This document shows, in pieces, positions 21,588 to 31,758 of a stretch of 64,000 nucleotides of DNA. This DNA is from Seminavis robusta. Its lineage: Eukaryota; Bacillariophyta; Bacillariophyceae; Naviculales; Naviculaceae. The position numbers and the translations under genes were made by a program. Each line of letters begins with the position of its first letter. Position 1 is the stretch's first letter. The notes beneath the pieces are model-generated. The model was not told the DNA's origin, searched no databases, and saw only the letters and a list, made by a program, of their open reading frames with translations. The stretch is taken from NCBI GenBank assembly GCA_903772945.1, contig CAICTM010000031.1:62001-126000 (forward strand), in the 5' to 3' direction.

Positions 21588-22170
21588 GGTTGTTTGGCTA
21601 TTTGTTCGCGAGGTTGTAGATGGTGACGGTTGATTGATTGAGCAAGGGAGCTCCTCGTCTGATTGTTTGGTTTGTGCTGTCTGCCTTGTTGATATTGGTT
21701 GGCTTCGAGCTTCGAGAAAAGATCTAATACCGTTGTGAGAATGCGGACTAGCCCAAGACGGAGTGTAAATAAAGGTAACTGGCAAAGATTTTTCAGCCTT
21801 AACCTTGTGGCATGAGAGCCCTGCGAGCGATGCGATTACGCGACCAACCACCAGTCATGCCAGGGAGCCAATCAAATCGAGAAGCAGGATCCGAAAAGCA
21901 TTCGTCATGCTCAGCCACATCATCCTTTCCCACACCACATGCCGATGGGCGCAGTGGATGCTGCACTAATTACGTGTCGACTTTCCAAGTTGATGTAGGC
22001 AAACCGCATTATCCGGATCACTGGTATCTCGTATCGTACAGACTTCATTTATTTCTTTTGCTTCTATCGAATCCTTTTGGTTGCCTCCAGCTACCATAGA
22101 TTCGATTCGATCGTCCCTCTTGTCTTTCAGTTTTCACTCAGTAATAAAACCTCTACAACAATCCACCAAA
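21588..22170. other. Divergent intergenic region (promoters)
   Basis: 583 bp between the USP39 and TLC-domain gene starts. The USP39 reading frame remains open to 21851, but the extension is low complexity and was left out. A pyrimidine-rich stretch precedes the TLC gene start. Confidence 0.5.
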
Positions 22171-23239
22171 ATGTGCCGACCCGATGTGATTTCCAAGGCC
22201 AAGGCGCCACCGGCCCTGCAAAAGTCTTCGTCTTCTTTCATGTCGGTAGAGGGGGCCTTTGCTCAAAAGCCTTCCCTAGGATTCTGTGCGGCCTATGGCG
22301 CTGTTATCATGGCTGTCTTGTATGCCTTTGAACACTCGCTCCTCTACTTCTTTGACGAGCACAAGGTGAGTACGGTAGTAGACATGCACGAGTCAAGGCA
22401 GTCATTTGAAGTATTACTTCACGCACACCATTGCCAACAACATTTAGCTAACCACTCCCATTCTCTGTTTTTCAACTTTTTCGTCTGTTATCTATCTATC
22501 ACCGACACAGGACTTTCATCCCATCCTCCAGAATGCCACCAACCGCGGTATCCTGGCCAGACACATTGGTACCGATGCCTTTTGCTGCTTTGTCTGTGCC
22601 ACCATGGGCGCCGCTTGCTTCATGACGGTCTGTCCCGAACTCGTTCATGCCGCCACGGGAAAAATCAAGGGTTACCAAGCCGCCCGAGGAGGATACGAAC
22701 TACGACTTTTCACCTACTCGCCCCGAGCGTACCACTTGGCACTTTTCTTCTTTTGGTACCAAGTCAAAAACACCATTGATACCATTCTCTGGAATGACGG
22801 GATTGTCTTTGTCGCACATCACGCCATGACATTGACTGTGGCGTACGGAACACTCCGACATTGCGTCTGTCAGGCTTACGCGCCATTCTTTTTTGGAATT
22901 TCCGAAATCTCCACGGCCGTGCTCTGTCTCTTGGCCAACTTTGACGATACCCACGGCGTGCCGGGATTGGCCGATGCCTTTCCCGCGGGCAAAGTCGCCT
23001 TGGGAGCGGCATTTGCCGTGGCATTCATCGTGTGCCGTGTGTTGCTGTGGTCGTACTGTGGATACTTTTTTGTCAATGATGCCATGTTGGCACTGAAACA
23101 CTCGTCGCGAGAAGCCGAAAAACCATGGGTCAAAGTCTTTTTGGGATCCTTCTCTGGATTGTCCTTGTTGCAAGTGATTTGGTTGGGACAAATCATTCTA
23201 GTTGGCAAGGAAGAGTTGTATGACAAAAATTTCGCGTAA
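22171..23239 (+). CDS. TLC-domain (TRAM/LAG1/CLN8) multi-pass membrane protein
   Basis: A 307-residue protein. Exons 22171..22365 and 22511..23239 join in phase 0 across a 145-nt GT-AG intron. The first exon carries a hydrophobic segment (GFCAAYGAVIMAVLYAFEHS). The second carries several more, with HHAMTLTVAYG (in NDGIVFVAHHAMT) and a FFFGISEISTAVLCL helix that match the TLC-domain pattern of a His pair followed by an acidic residue in a later helix. TLC proteins act in the ER or plasma membrane, as ceramide synthases or lipid-handling factors. The ceramide-synthase Lag1 motif (HHxxT with HxxDD) is only partly present, so the TMEM56/TLCD-like group fits better. Closely precedes the convergent SDR-VOC gene. 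Confidence 0.75.
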
Positions 23240-24006
23240 GCGAAACATAAAGCCAGACGAAAGGAAGCGTCAGCATACGCAGGAACACCACGAGAGAGTT
23301 TTGCAATACACCCACGTCCAGCACGCTGGATTTTTAACGCTGCAACAATGATACCGACAGCGCAGCAGCGAGTTGCCGTATACGCAATCGAAGACCTCAC
23401 AACACACATTACCTCTACATACCAGTAGCATGGTGTGACCCGAGGCAGCCTCCCCGCCTCCTACCCCAAAGAAAAGCAAAAATTAATATATTACACGTCA
23501 TGGTACATAATAATAATAGAGATGTGTTTGCATGTTTCTTCTTTGCGCGTTCCAAACCACCGCGTCAAGGACAAGCAAAGAAAAACGTTTGCGGAGTTGA
23601 TGCTTCGCATCGCGTCGCACGCTGTCCGTCTTTGCAGGATTCTTCGGAGCAAGCACTCGCCATGGAATGTACGAACAATGGTCTTGCCGTGACTGCGGTA
23701 GCACTGCCTGGTAAAGCAAGGGAGGGCGAAGATCCCAGTTGGCATGGCATAGGTCTTCGGCAGTGGGCAGTGATGGCGGCATCATTTCTGGAAACCTCAC
23801 AACAGAAGCAAATAAAATTTTTGGAGCCCACTTGGCATTATGCATTGATAGCAATTGGCGAGCACCGTGTATTGGAATACAATAGAGAGAATGCAAATGA
23901 CATGGATTCTAGTGATATTCATGAAGCTGTCAAGCCGTCTACCTCACACAGACCATTCTCGTTAGAAACTTCCTTCTATTTCAACTCTGGTGCGACAAAC
24001 ACGGCT
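23240..24006. other. Convergent 3' intergenic region
   Basis: 767 bp between two 3' ends. A 171-codon plus-strand frame (23500-24015) runs into the antisense of the SDR-VOC gene and has no domain features, so it is not called. Confidence 0.45.
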
Positions 24007-26895
24007 TCAGCATAGTTTTCGGTTCGTGAAGCAGCAAAATTCAACCGGACAGCTGCCCTTTTCCAAGTATGCCGTCGCAATCTGCACATTGCCATAGATT
24101 GGGATCTCTCGGTATGTAGGCTTGTCCTCTTCCACATACATTCCCATCTTCTTGGCCTTGGCCAGGGCCTCCGTAACATTGGTGACGCTGATTGTCATTG
24201 CATTGTTCGCAGACGCCTCATTGATGCTGCTTCGGGGGTTCGTCCAATTCATAATCGTGGTCACAATACCGCCTTTAGGGTGCGAGCACAGGCGTATCCA
24301 GTCAATCACAGTTGTGCCTGGATCAATATTAAAGGCGGGTAGCAGACCGTTCAAGACTTGATCCTTGTTTTGGTCTGACATGGTCTTGAAACCCATTTCC
24401 TCAAACATAGGCAAGATCTTTTTGTGATCCGTCACGTTCATACTCCAGTGAAAGGCAAAGGGATAGGGACGTTTCTTCCACCATAACTGAGCGCCTATGA
24501 TGGCGCCAAGCAATCCTCCAATCTCGTCAAAGTAAACGGTGAATCCATCAGGATCGTTGTAGACGACGAGTTTCATACCGTCACTAATGGCTGGTGATGC
24601 TATGGGCTTGATTCCATGTTTCTCAAGTTCCTTCATGTGTGCATCAACCGAGTTAGTCAGCATGCAAATCCGTGTCATGCCAGCATCAGAACATGCCTGA
24701 CGTTCAGGCATGTCCTTGTCTTCTTTCAGAAGGAACCTTGATTCCCACTTGCCGTTTTTCGCAGGGTTGAATTGCAGGAATTGGCAACCGTGTTCAGCAG
24801 GGCCGAGCGTCTCAAATCCAAGCGCTTTGTAGAAGATGAGGGACTTTCGCAGATCACGACAAGTGATGGTCACGTGAGCGACTGCACCAGCTGGGGGGAT
24901 CTCCGGTAAAAGTGGATGAATTGTCAATGCCGACCTTTTGAGTGTATGCACAACGGCGGTAGGCAGAACGTAGAGAGCTCTCCAAAAGGTCTTGGCATCA
25001 CTGCCAATAAAGTAGGAGCAGTCTAGCTTCTTGTGGTCGTTTTGAAGCAAGAGCTCAGTCATGGTATCCACAACCAGTTCTGGCCTACCGTGGGAACCCA
25101 TGGATTTGACGCCCTCTTCCATCTTGTCAGTAAAGACTGATCCGCCATGAAGTTTTTGGATTTGTGCTGGCGCGGCCTGGAAGTTCTTGACAAAATGAGA
25201 AATCCAATCCGATTGTATGTCAGTGGCTATCTGACCCGGTCGGATTTTGACAACCTGAATGCCAAATGGATCCAACTCAAGCCTCAGAGAATCACTCCAT
25301 GCTTCCACAGCAAATTTGCTGGCTGAATAAGACCCGTTTCCGGCACCTGAGCTGACCCCACAAACACTGCTCATGTTGAAGATCTTGCCACCGACAACCT
25401 TGGAAGTCATTAACATGAGAGGCAGCAATGCTTGTGTAACACGCAACTGACCAAAGTAATTGACTTCCATGACTTTCTTGGGAATTTCCACGCTGTCATG
25501 GAACAAAAAGTTGCCTGGATCAGCGATGCCAGCATTGTTGACAATAGAGTAGAGCACGGCATTCCTTTCTTCTAGCAGACATTGCACCTGTTCTTTCATT
25601 GCTTTCACTTGGTTGTCCTGGGTTACGTCACACTGCACAGCAATAATGTTGTCGTGTTCAAAGCTACTCTTGTCAGAAAGAGTGCATGCCACTACAAGGT
25701 ATCCATTTTGTTTGCTCCATGCTTCGGCCATGAACCGTCCCAGGCCACGGTCACAACCCGTCACCACAACAACTTTGAGGCCGGTCTCTACCGGAGCGAC
25801 TAAAGTAGCGACTAAGCCATATTTTGTAGTTTAGTCCATAGTTTAGTCTCTTGGGGTGGTGTCTACCCAAGCAACTAAACGTCATACGGACTAAAGCCTT
25901 TAGTCGAAATGTTGGTTCACTGACTAAAGGGAGGCTGGTTAGTCGGTGAGTGAATGTACCGACTAAAGCCTCTTTAAGAACAGCAAATCCAACAGGAAAC
26001 AATACAACTGCATGCCACCGAGTTGGATAACAAATTCCAACAGGATTACCACAGAGGTGCCTCCGTGGGAGTTCCTAGCCTCACTATTAGGCCATCAAAT
26101 CAGTGCCAATAGAGGAGAGGTGCAAACAATCGATCGAACGATTGAATGATAGTACAGTGTAGAGGTGCAAACGATCGATCGAACGATTGAATGATAGTAG
26201 AGGTGCAAACGATCGATCGAACGATTGAATGATAGTAGAGGTGCAAACGATTGATGGAACGATTGAATGATACTAGTAGTAGTATTAATAGTAGAGGTGC
26301 AAACGATCGAATGAATGATAGTAGAGGTGCAAACAATCGAATGATTGAATGATAGTAGAGGTGCAAACGAGACAGAGGAGAGGTGCATCACAATATCGCA
26401 ATGGTGTGTTTTGAGTCTTGTTATCTCAAAAAAGTAATCACTTCTTTTAAGTCTTTGTTTGAGTCCTTTAAATCCACCATGCTGATAGAATATTGGTAGC
26501 CCACCAAGTGATCACTTTTATTAAATCTTGTTTGAGTCCTTTAAGTCCACTAGTGTTCCGTTTAGTCATTTGTTTAGTGCTCTGGGTAGACAGGTCCAAA
26601 TGACTAAAGAACTGACTAAACTGTTTAGTCCGAGATTTAGTCATCTGCTGGTAGACACCACCATTACTAAAGGATAATGACTAAATCTTGAACTAAACAA
26701 CCACCTAAAGGATTCCTTTTAGTCACTACTTTAGTCCCTCCGGTAGAGACCGGCCTCAGTGACTCGATCATCTTGGGGTAGTTTTTCGGGCTTCTTTTCG
26801 GTGAGCTGCTTGTATTGGTAATAGGCAAGGGTTCCCACGCAAATGGTAGTAAAAAAGCAGTAATCAAGCAGGGAAGATCCAGCTCGAGACGACAT
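24007..26895 (-). CDS. Short-chain dehydrogenase fused to VOC/glyoxalase domains, N-terminal membrane anchor
   Basis: A 641-residue protein, exons 26895..26751 and 25787..24007. Exon 1 encodes an N-terminal anchor (SLLDYCFFTTICVGTLAYYQ) and a linker. Exon 2 begins with the Rossmann motif VVVVTGCDRGLGR, then NNAGI and YSASK, giving a full SDR domain (about 50-330) of the retinol/17-beta-hydroxysteroid dehydrogenase type. Residues about 345-480 are a VOC domain (HVTITCRDLRKSLIFYKALG). A second, weaker VOC-like half follows (FHWSMNVTDHKKILPMFEEM). VOC proteins bind metals and act on small electrophiles; the fusion's substrate is unknown. The intron (25788..26750) is almost exactly a TIR transposon (see 25785-26749). 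If it is not spliced, the gene is broken. The splice 26751/25787 keeps frame and adds Glu-Thr relative to the inferred empty site. Confidence 0.75.
25785..26749. mobile_element. 965-bp non-autonomous TIR transposon acting as an apparent intron
   Basis: Both ends carry the same 31-bp inverted repeat, starting TCTCTACCGGAG and continuing GACTAAAGTAG, with two mismatches (25785-25815 and 26719-26749). They are flanked by a 4-bp direct CCGG (25781-25784 and 26750-26753), taken as the target-site duplication. Removing the element and one CCGG restores an uninterrupted coding frame (Glu-Ala-Gly-Leu-Lys). The element has no coding capacity. Inner inverted repeats GGTGGTGTCTACC (25855-25867) and GGTAGACACCACC (26650-26662) and many GACTAAA/TTTAGTC copies lie near the ends; a 38-bp minisatellite lies in the middle. 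Donor GT and acceptor AG for splicing both fall at the TIR edges, as in introner elements. Superfamily not assigned. Confidence 0.85.
26110..26390. repeat. Minisatellite, about 38-bp unit, roughly seven copies
   Basis: Tandem copies of a unit containing GTAGAGGTGCAAACGATCG and GAACGATTGAATGAT. The first three copies are nearly identical and later ones shortened or interrupted. It sits at the centre of the TIR element. Confidence 0.9.
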
Positions 26896-28497
26896 GATGA
26901 CGAGAAATTGCAACAGTTTCGAAGAGAGAAAGCAAATTGCTACCCACAGAGAGCAACAGACCTTCCTGAACACTCTTCCACCTTCCACCTTCCACCAATA
27001 CAAAACAAGGTCAATCACGTCTTTGCCTGTGGCTGTGGCTGATACGACTGCACACGGCGAAGAAGCCCCATAGACGAGAAATACCGGTACTAATAATAAC
27101 AATATTATTGGGTGACGTCGGCTCTTCGTCTTCTCATCTCTTGCGTTGCCAAAGAGTCGGTAAGGTACTGGTACCGGTGATGAGAGTACCAGGGTGGTAC
27201 AGGCGTTACCGTAACCGCCAATGTCGCCTCGAAGCCAAAAAACACCTGACCACCGCAGAACGAGAAACGGTCACTTTTCCCATCCTAACGATTGTACGAG
27301 TACTCCGTACCGGTATTGCACGCCCGCGTTTTGCATGGGGCACAAAGTTCTACTACAAGCTGAACGGTCGAAGTGGACAAAACCTGCATGTAACACTGCT
27401 TGTGGAGGTTGAGGATCTGGACTCGGGAGTGATAGGAGTAATTCCGGTGTTTCGGTAGCACACGTAAACGTGTAAACGAACATCGGACAACTCTCCTCAT
27501 GATGGATCATGGGATGGAGCGACTGTAGCGAAAGTCCCCAATCCAGCCGTAAGCCATAGCAGAGCATGCGTGACACGAAGGCTGCATTAACGCGGAGGAA
27601 CATTGGAGGCGCCAACGTGTCACTGGCGAGAGCAGTTTAAGGCAGGTGTTGTGTCGCAGCAGTGGTGGAAAAGTGCCGGCGAAATGGCGACTGCCGCAAA
27701 TGGATGATTTGTAGAGAGGTTGAAATCGAGGCTTGGCAGCCAGAGCGAGCAGCAGTGCTGCGAAACTGATGCGGTATCGCACAGGACCGACGTTTCCGCA
27801 GCCGGGACATTGCATTCACAGATTCGCGAAGAAGCAAGGCAGCAGGGCTTTGGGGGGGGGGGTGAAAGTAGTGCACTCCCTCCGAGACGAGTTGAGGAGC
27901 ACGACGTTCGCAAGTGAAATGGAAAGGAACAACTCGAATGATCATTTGTCGAATGTACCGGTGGTGCAAGTCACCTCCCCGTTCAGCAAAAGTTTCGGTG
28001 GCCCCGGTAACAGTATTTTGTGAGCTCTTCTCCATTTCTCGATGTATTGCTGCTCCTGGTTCTGCGGTTTGTGAGTCTCGTTGATTTGCAGACCACGGTT
28101 GTCAAGTACTTCCGTAGACTTTGCGGCAAGGCTCCGAAGAGCAAAAAAAGGGAGGAATCCTAGTAGTAGGCGCGAGCTTCAGCTTCGAGTGCACGGACCT
28201 TGCCATTGCAAAGATCTTTCACGAGCCAAAGGTACTACCGTAGTACTGTCATCTTTCTTTAGTGGTCTTATATCCTTTATTTGTTCTCTTAAGGCTCTGT
28301 GTACCGCTATTCGAGCCACAGTTTGTGACGCTTTGACGCTTCGACGCCGCAACCAACGGTCATTACGGTACAGTAGCATAAAAATAGAGAGGAAAGGGAG
28401 TTGGGAGCTGGTCTTGTGGGTACTACAGCATCCATCGTTGCATTCCTTCTGATTGCGCAACCGCACCTGCAGAACCCACAAGCGATAGAATCAAATC
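26896..28497. other. Divergent intergenic region, 1.6 kb
   Basis: Upstream of both the SDR-VOC gene and the glutamate-receptor gene. Short overlapping frames on both strands lack domain features. Contains TACCGGTA palindromes (27083, 27164, 27307), a TGACGTC site near 27112 and a long G run near 27848. Confidence 0.5.
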
Positions 28498-30366
28498 ATG
28501 TTTAGCAAGAGAAGTCCGGTTGAGACATCGAGACTTTTAGGATGGTTGACACTATTGATGCCACAGCTGTTTCTCCCCTTTAGCTTCGTGGCACAAGCCC
28601 AACAGATGCCATCCCTGGACCTTCCACTGTGGACAAATGACAAGAACCAAAGCTACCGTCAGGATCTCTGCGAACGTTACCGGACATATTCAGAGAATGG
28701 GGAGAGTATCGAGTTTGCTCTGGAAGGACTGCAGCTTCACACTGCCGCCATCACGGGCAATTTCTTCATTCTAGACAACAAAGGTGCTTTGAACCAGGAA
28801 TACCCGGGATTGGGCGCCAGACTGTTGGATCAACTGGCGGAGAGAGGGCGCTATACCTGGCGAAATAGCTTTGCGGCTTATGGAGAACCAGGAGAAAACC
28901 GGACGTATACTCAACTTCTCTTGTGGTCTACAGAATACTACGATGTCAGTGCCGATTGGTGGACAGAAACTCTAGCACGTCTAAGGCTGGGACTTGCCTT
29001 CCCTCATGGTTGGTATGATGCCAGCTACATTTTGGTTGGTGCGGAACAAGAGCATGAAGAGCATCAGATTAATTTGTGGGGTTGGACACAGCCATTTGAG
29101 GCTCCAGTTTGGGGCTCCATTGCCGCCACCATTGTTCTTTCAGGTGTCATTTACCAAGCATTGGAGTTTATAGGGTGCCCGAAAAGACACCAGGATGAGA
29201 GAAAGCATGAAACCTTGGGAAATGATATCTTTCTGAGTGCGCTGCTATTCTCACAGCATTTTCAATTCGCACCTCGCACCCCAGCCTCCAGAATTTTTGC
29301 GGCGTCCATGGCACTTTGGGCACTGCTGATCAGTTCTGCCTACACTGCAAATTTGGCCAGTTTCTTTGTCATCCAGAATACACCTAATGTGCCTGTTGCA
29401 AGTATTGATGATGCCATTCGCCTTCACATGCCCCTTTGTGTGCTCGCGACAACAGCTCCCGCAATTTACGTGGAGCAAACGTTTCCCAAAGCCATTCTCA
29501 TTCACAAACATGATGAGATTGATCTCTACAATGCCTTGAACAAGGGAGAATGTGCTTTGGTTGTCACAACACGAGCTAGTTTCATACAATATGAGAAGGA
29601 ACAAGTCACCAATGCTGACTGCCGACTCACATGGGTTGGACGTACAATTCACGTGGCCAGGGCAGGCTTTGCCACCAAGGCAGATTCAGGAAAGCATTGT
29701 ACAAGTCTGATTGCTGATGTTTTGAATTTGCATTTGATCGAGATGGAGGGTGATGGGACTATCAACGCACTGTGGAAGGAACACTTGACACGCACCAGTG
29801 ACCAAGATTGCAGTGCACTACACAAACAATCAGCAGGGACAACATCACCAAGGAACAGCATTCAAGAAATGGCAGGACTATTCATTTTGCACCTCATGTT
29901 GACTGGTGTAGCCATCGTTGTGGCAGTTTTTGATAAATTCTGGATCAATCACAAGGAGAAGGAGCACAGACGAAGAATTACCTTGGCAGCTGCAGCTGCA
30001 TCCACTGATCAAAGTACAACCGACATGAAGGGTAGGCTGGACGATGGTGACAAGAAGAACCGCGAAAGTGTCAGCAGAAATAATGACGAGGATCCTAGCT
30101 ACAGTGCCAATAATGAAAGCTTCAGTTCCAATCTCGATGCTCGTCTGTCAAGACTGGGGCCAGGTTTTGGTCTCTTGCGTGGTGGTGGTTTAGACGACAG
30201 ACCCAACAAACGACGGGCGGCAACAAACATCGAGTACCAGCTGGCAGAGCTCCAGCTTCGAAATGAGCAGCTGGAGATGAAAATGGATCAGCGGCATGAC
30301 GCCATGCAGAAAGCATTGGGGGACATCACAGAGTTGCTTAAAAGGGGGAAAGAAACGGCACCGTGA
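28498..30366 (+). CDS. Ionotropic glutamate receptor-like ligand-gated channel
   Basis: A 622-residue single-exon protein with the order signal peptide (1-35), S1-like segment, TM (about 203-222), pore region, SSAYTANLASFF (about 279-290), S2-like segment, and final TM (about 457-480). SSAYTANLASF is the M3 signature of ionotropic glutamate receptors (SYTANLAAF in animals), the most conserved motif of the family. The large amino-terminal ligand domain of animal receptors is missing; the extracellular part before M1 is only about 170 residues. The cytosolic C-terminus (481-622) is charged and ends in a predicted coiled coil (YQLAELQLRNEQLEMKMDQR). Expected role: cation entry at the plasma membrane on binding an amino acid or similar ligand; the ligand is unknown. 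Confidence 0.87.
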   Translation: MFSKRSPVETSRLLGWLTLLMPQLFLPFSFVAQAQQMPSLDLPLWTNDKNQSYRQDLCERYRTYSENGESIEFALEGLQLHTAAITGNFFILDNKGALNQEYPGLGARLLDQLAERGRYTWRNSFAAYGEPGENRTYTQLLLWSTEYYDVSADWWTETLARLRLGLAFPHGWYDASYILVGAEQEHEEHQINLWGWTQPFEAPVWGSIAATIVLSGVIYQALEFIGCPKRHQDERKHETLGNDIFLSALLFSQHFQFAPRTPASRIFAASMALWALLISSAYTANLASFFVIQNTPNVPVASIDDAIRLHMPLCVLATTAPAIYVEQTFPKAILIHKHDEIDLYNALNKGECALVVTTRASFIQYEKEQVTNADCRLTWVGRTIHVARAGFATKADSGKHCTSLIADVLNLHLIEMEGDGTINALWKEHLTRTSDQDCSALHKQSAGTTSPRNSIQEMAGLFILHLMLTGVAIVVAVFDKFWINHKEKEHRRRITLAAAAASTDQSTTDMKGRLDDGDKKNRESVSRNNDEDPSYSANNESFSSNLDARLSRLGPGFGLLRGGGLDDRPNKRRAATNIEYQLAELQLRNEQLEMKMDQRHDAMQKALGDITELLKRGKETAP

Positions 30367-30999
30367 GTCTATGATGTGACTAGTTACTTTCGAGTACGGT
30401 AGGTTGATGCGACTGGCTTCTGTGCGCGAGTTCTGAAGGACAAGTACCGGTGCCGTAGCTTACGTGTACGGTAGCAGTACCGGTACCGGTACGTAGAGTA
30501 CTCCCACGGCACCTCCATCTAAAGCCAACTTCATTTGCTCCCGGAGCAGCCCAGACATGTGACTTGCACGGCCCACTGAGTACAGTCGTAATGGTCTACG
30601 TGAACAGAAGATTTTCACCAGCAGATACATGCATGCGTGGAGTTGCCTTGGGACCAACCTTCAGGCACGCTACCGTACCGGAGCTTTCACGCAGCCTTGC
30701 AGGGAGGATTGAATACATGTAAACCAACAGTACTGGTATTACACCATGTTTTTGATTTCTGTCGCAAGGCCTTTTTGATCGGAAGCTAATCGGATGATGT
30801 AATCACAGTACAGTATACAGGAGTCCTTTAATTAATTGGTTTCCTAGAATTCGCATTGAGACTACCGAGTCTCTGGCACTTAGTTATAAGGGCAGTTGAT
30901 CCCGCATGGCCAAGATCTATAAGTGGAAGGTTTCCTCGAGTCCTTAGCTGTATTAACAGAACCCGGTCAAATAAGAGGCAGTTCGATCATCCATCAACA
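30367..30999. other. Intergenic, palindrome-rich
   Basis: 633 bp with dense TACCGGTA/GTACGGTA palindromes between 30442 and 30500. No gene recognised. Confidence 0.5.
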
Positions 31000-31203
31000 A
31001 TGAAATTACTGGATAAAGGGGAGTTCTCTGCTCGCAGCTTGATCCTTGCCCTGTTTGTTCTTGGCTGGTTTTTCAGTGTCCACTGCGATCCAAGCTTTTC
31101 ACCAAGGACGTTTGAAGATCCTTCTTCGGACGGAAAGGAACACGAAAATGCGACATGCGTGATCAGAAAGCCTTTAAGTAAGATCATTCTGACGAGATGC
31201 TGA
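31000..31203 (+). CDS. Possible small secreted protein or first exon
   Basis: A 67-codon frame from an ATG in good context (ACAATGA) encoding a signal peptide-like segment (SARSLILALFVLGWFFSVHC) and a short polar tail. A GTAAG at 31178 could be a splice donor, so this may be only the first exon of a longer gene. No second exon was convincingly identified. No homology recognised. Confidence 0.33.
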   Translation: MKLLDKGEFSARSLILALFVLGWFFSVHCDPSFSPRTFEDPSSDGKEHENATCVIRKPLSKIILTRC

Positions 31204-31758
31204 CGTAGTTTGATGATGAAAACGAAAGCTTGAAAGGCTTTTTTGTTACCGTTAGATTGATAAGTGTTTGATTCAAGGTTTTTTTGTTTAACCCCTCTGT
31301 GTTATGTAAAGCTACTTAATTGTTAATTCCTTCGGCTTCTTATTCCCCAATATTACCCCCAATTATTTCATTTAGACGGTAAGAGAAACACGAACACTTG
31401 ATGCGAAGACGTTGGAGGGCACTGGGGACATTGGAGTCCTGCGACATTTCTTTTTCTTCCTCAGAGCTCTTGCCATTGGACGCTGAAATGCGAACAAACA
31501 CAGGGAGTGCGTGCTGTGTTCGAGTTGAACCATCACAACCATCACTTTCAGTGCACTCAAACTTCGCATTGTAACGACCAACAGCAAGCCAACAATATAT
31601 ATATCAACCAGTTTGGTGCTGCAACGCGAAGACCGAGAGCTCAAAAGAGAATTCTCGGCACTCGGTATTTGGCTATTGTGCTTTCATAATCCGGAGTTGC
31701 TGCAGTTTGGTTTGAGTTATTGGTCTTTAGTTCTTACTTGTACAGATCGACCGCCACA
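31204..31758. other. Intergenic, nothing recognised
   Basis: 555 bp, AT-rich near 31260-31370 with an ATATATATAT stretch near 31595; contains the promoter of the gene at 31759. Confidence 0.45.

Noticed and set aside
23500-24015. 171-codon plus-strand frame in the convergent region
   Set aside because: No domain or signal features, overlaps an equally long minus-strand frame and the 3' end of the SDR-VOC gene; composition looks random.
26110-26390. Tandem units considered as a CRISPR-like array
   Set aside because: Units are contiguous and near-identical without unique spacers, in a eukaryotic transposon; this is a minisatellite.
27840-27865. Long G run (also near 32753)
   Set aside because: Homopolymers in noncoding DNA; possible assembly artefacts, no G-quadruplex pattern of four separate runs.
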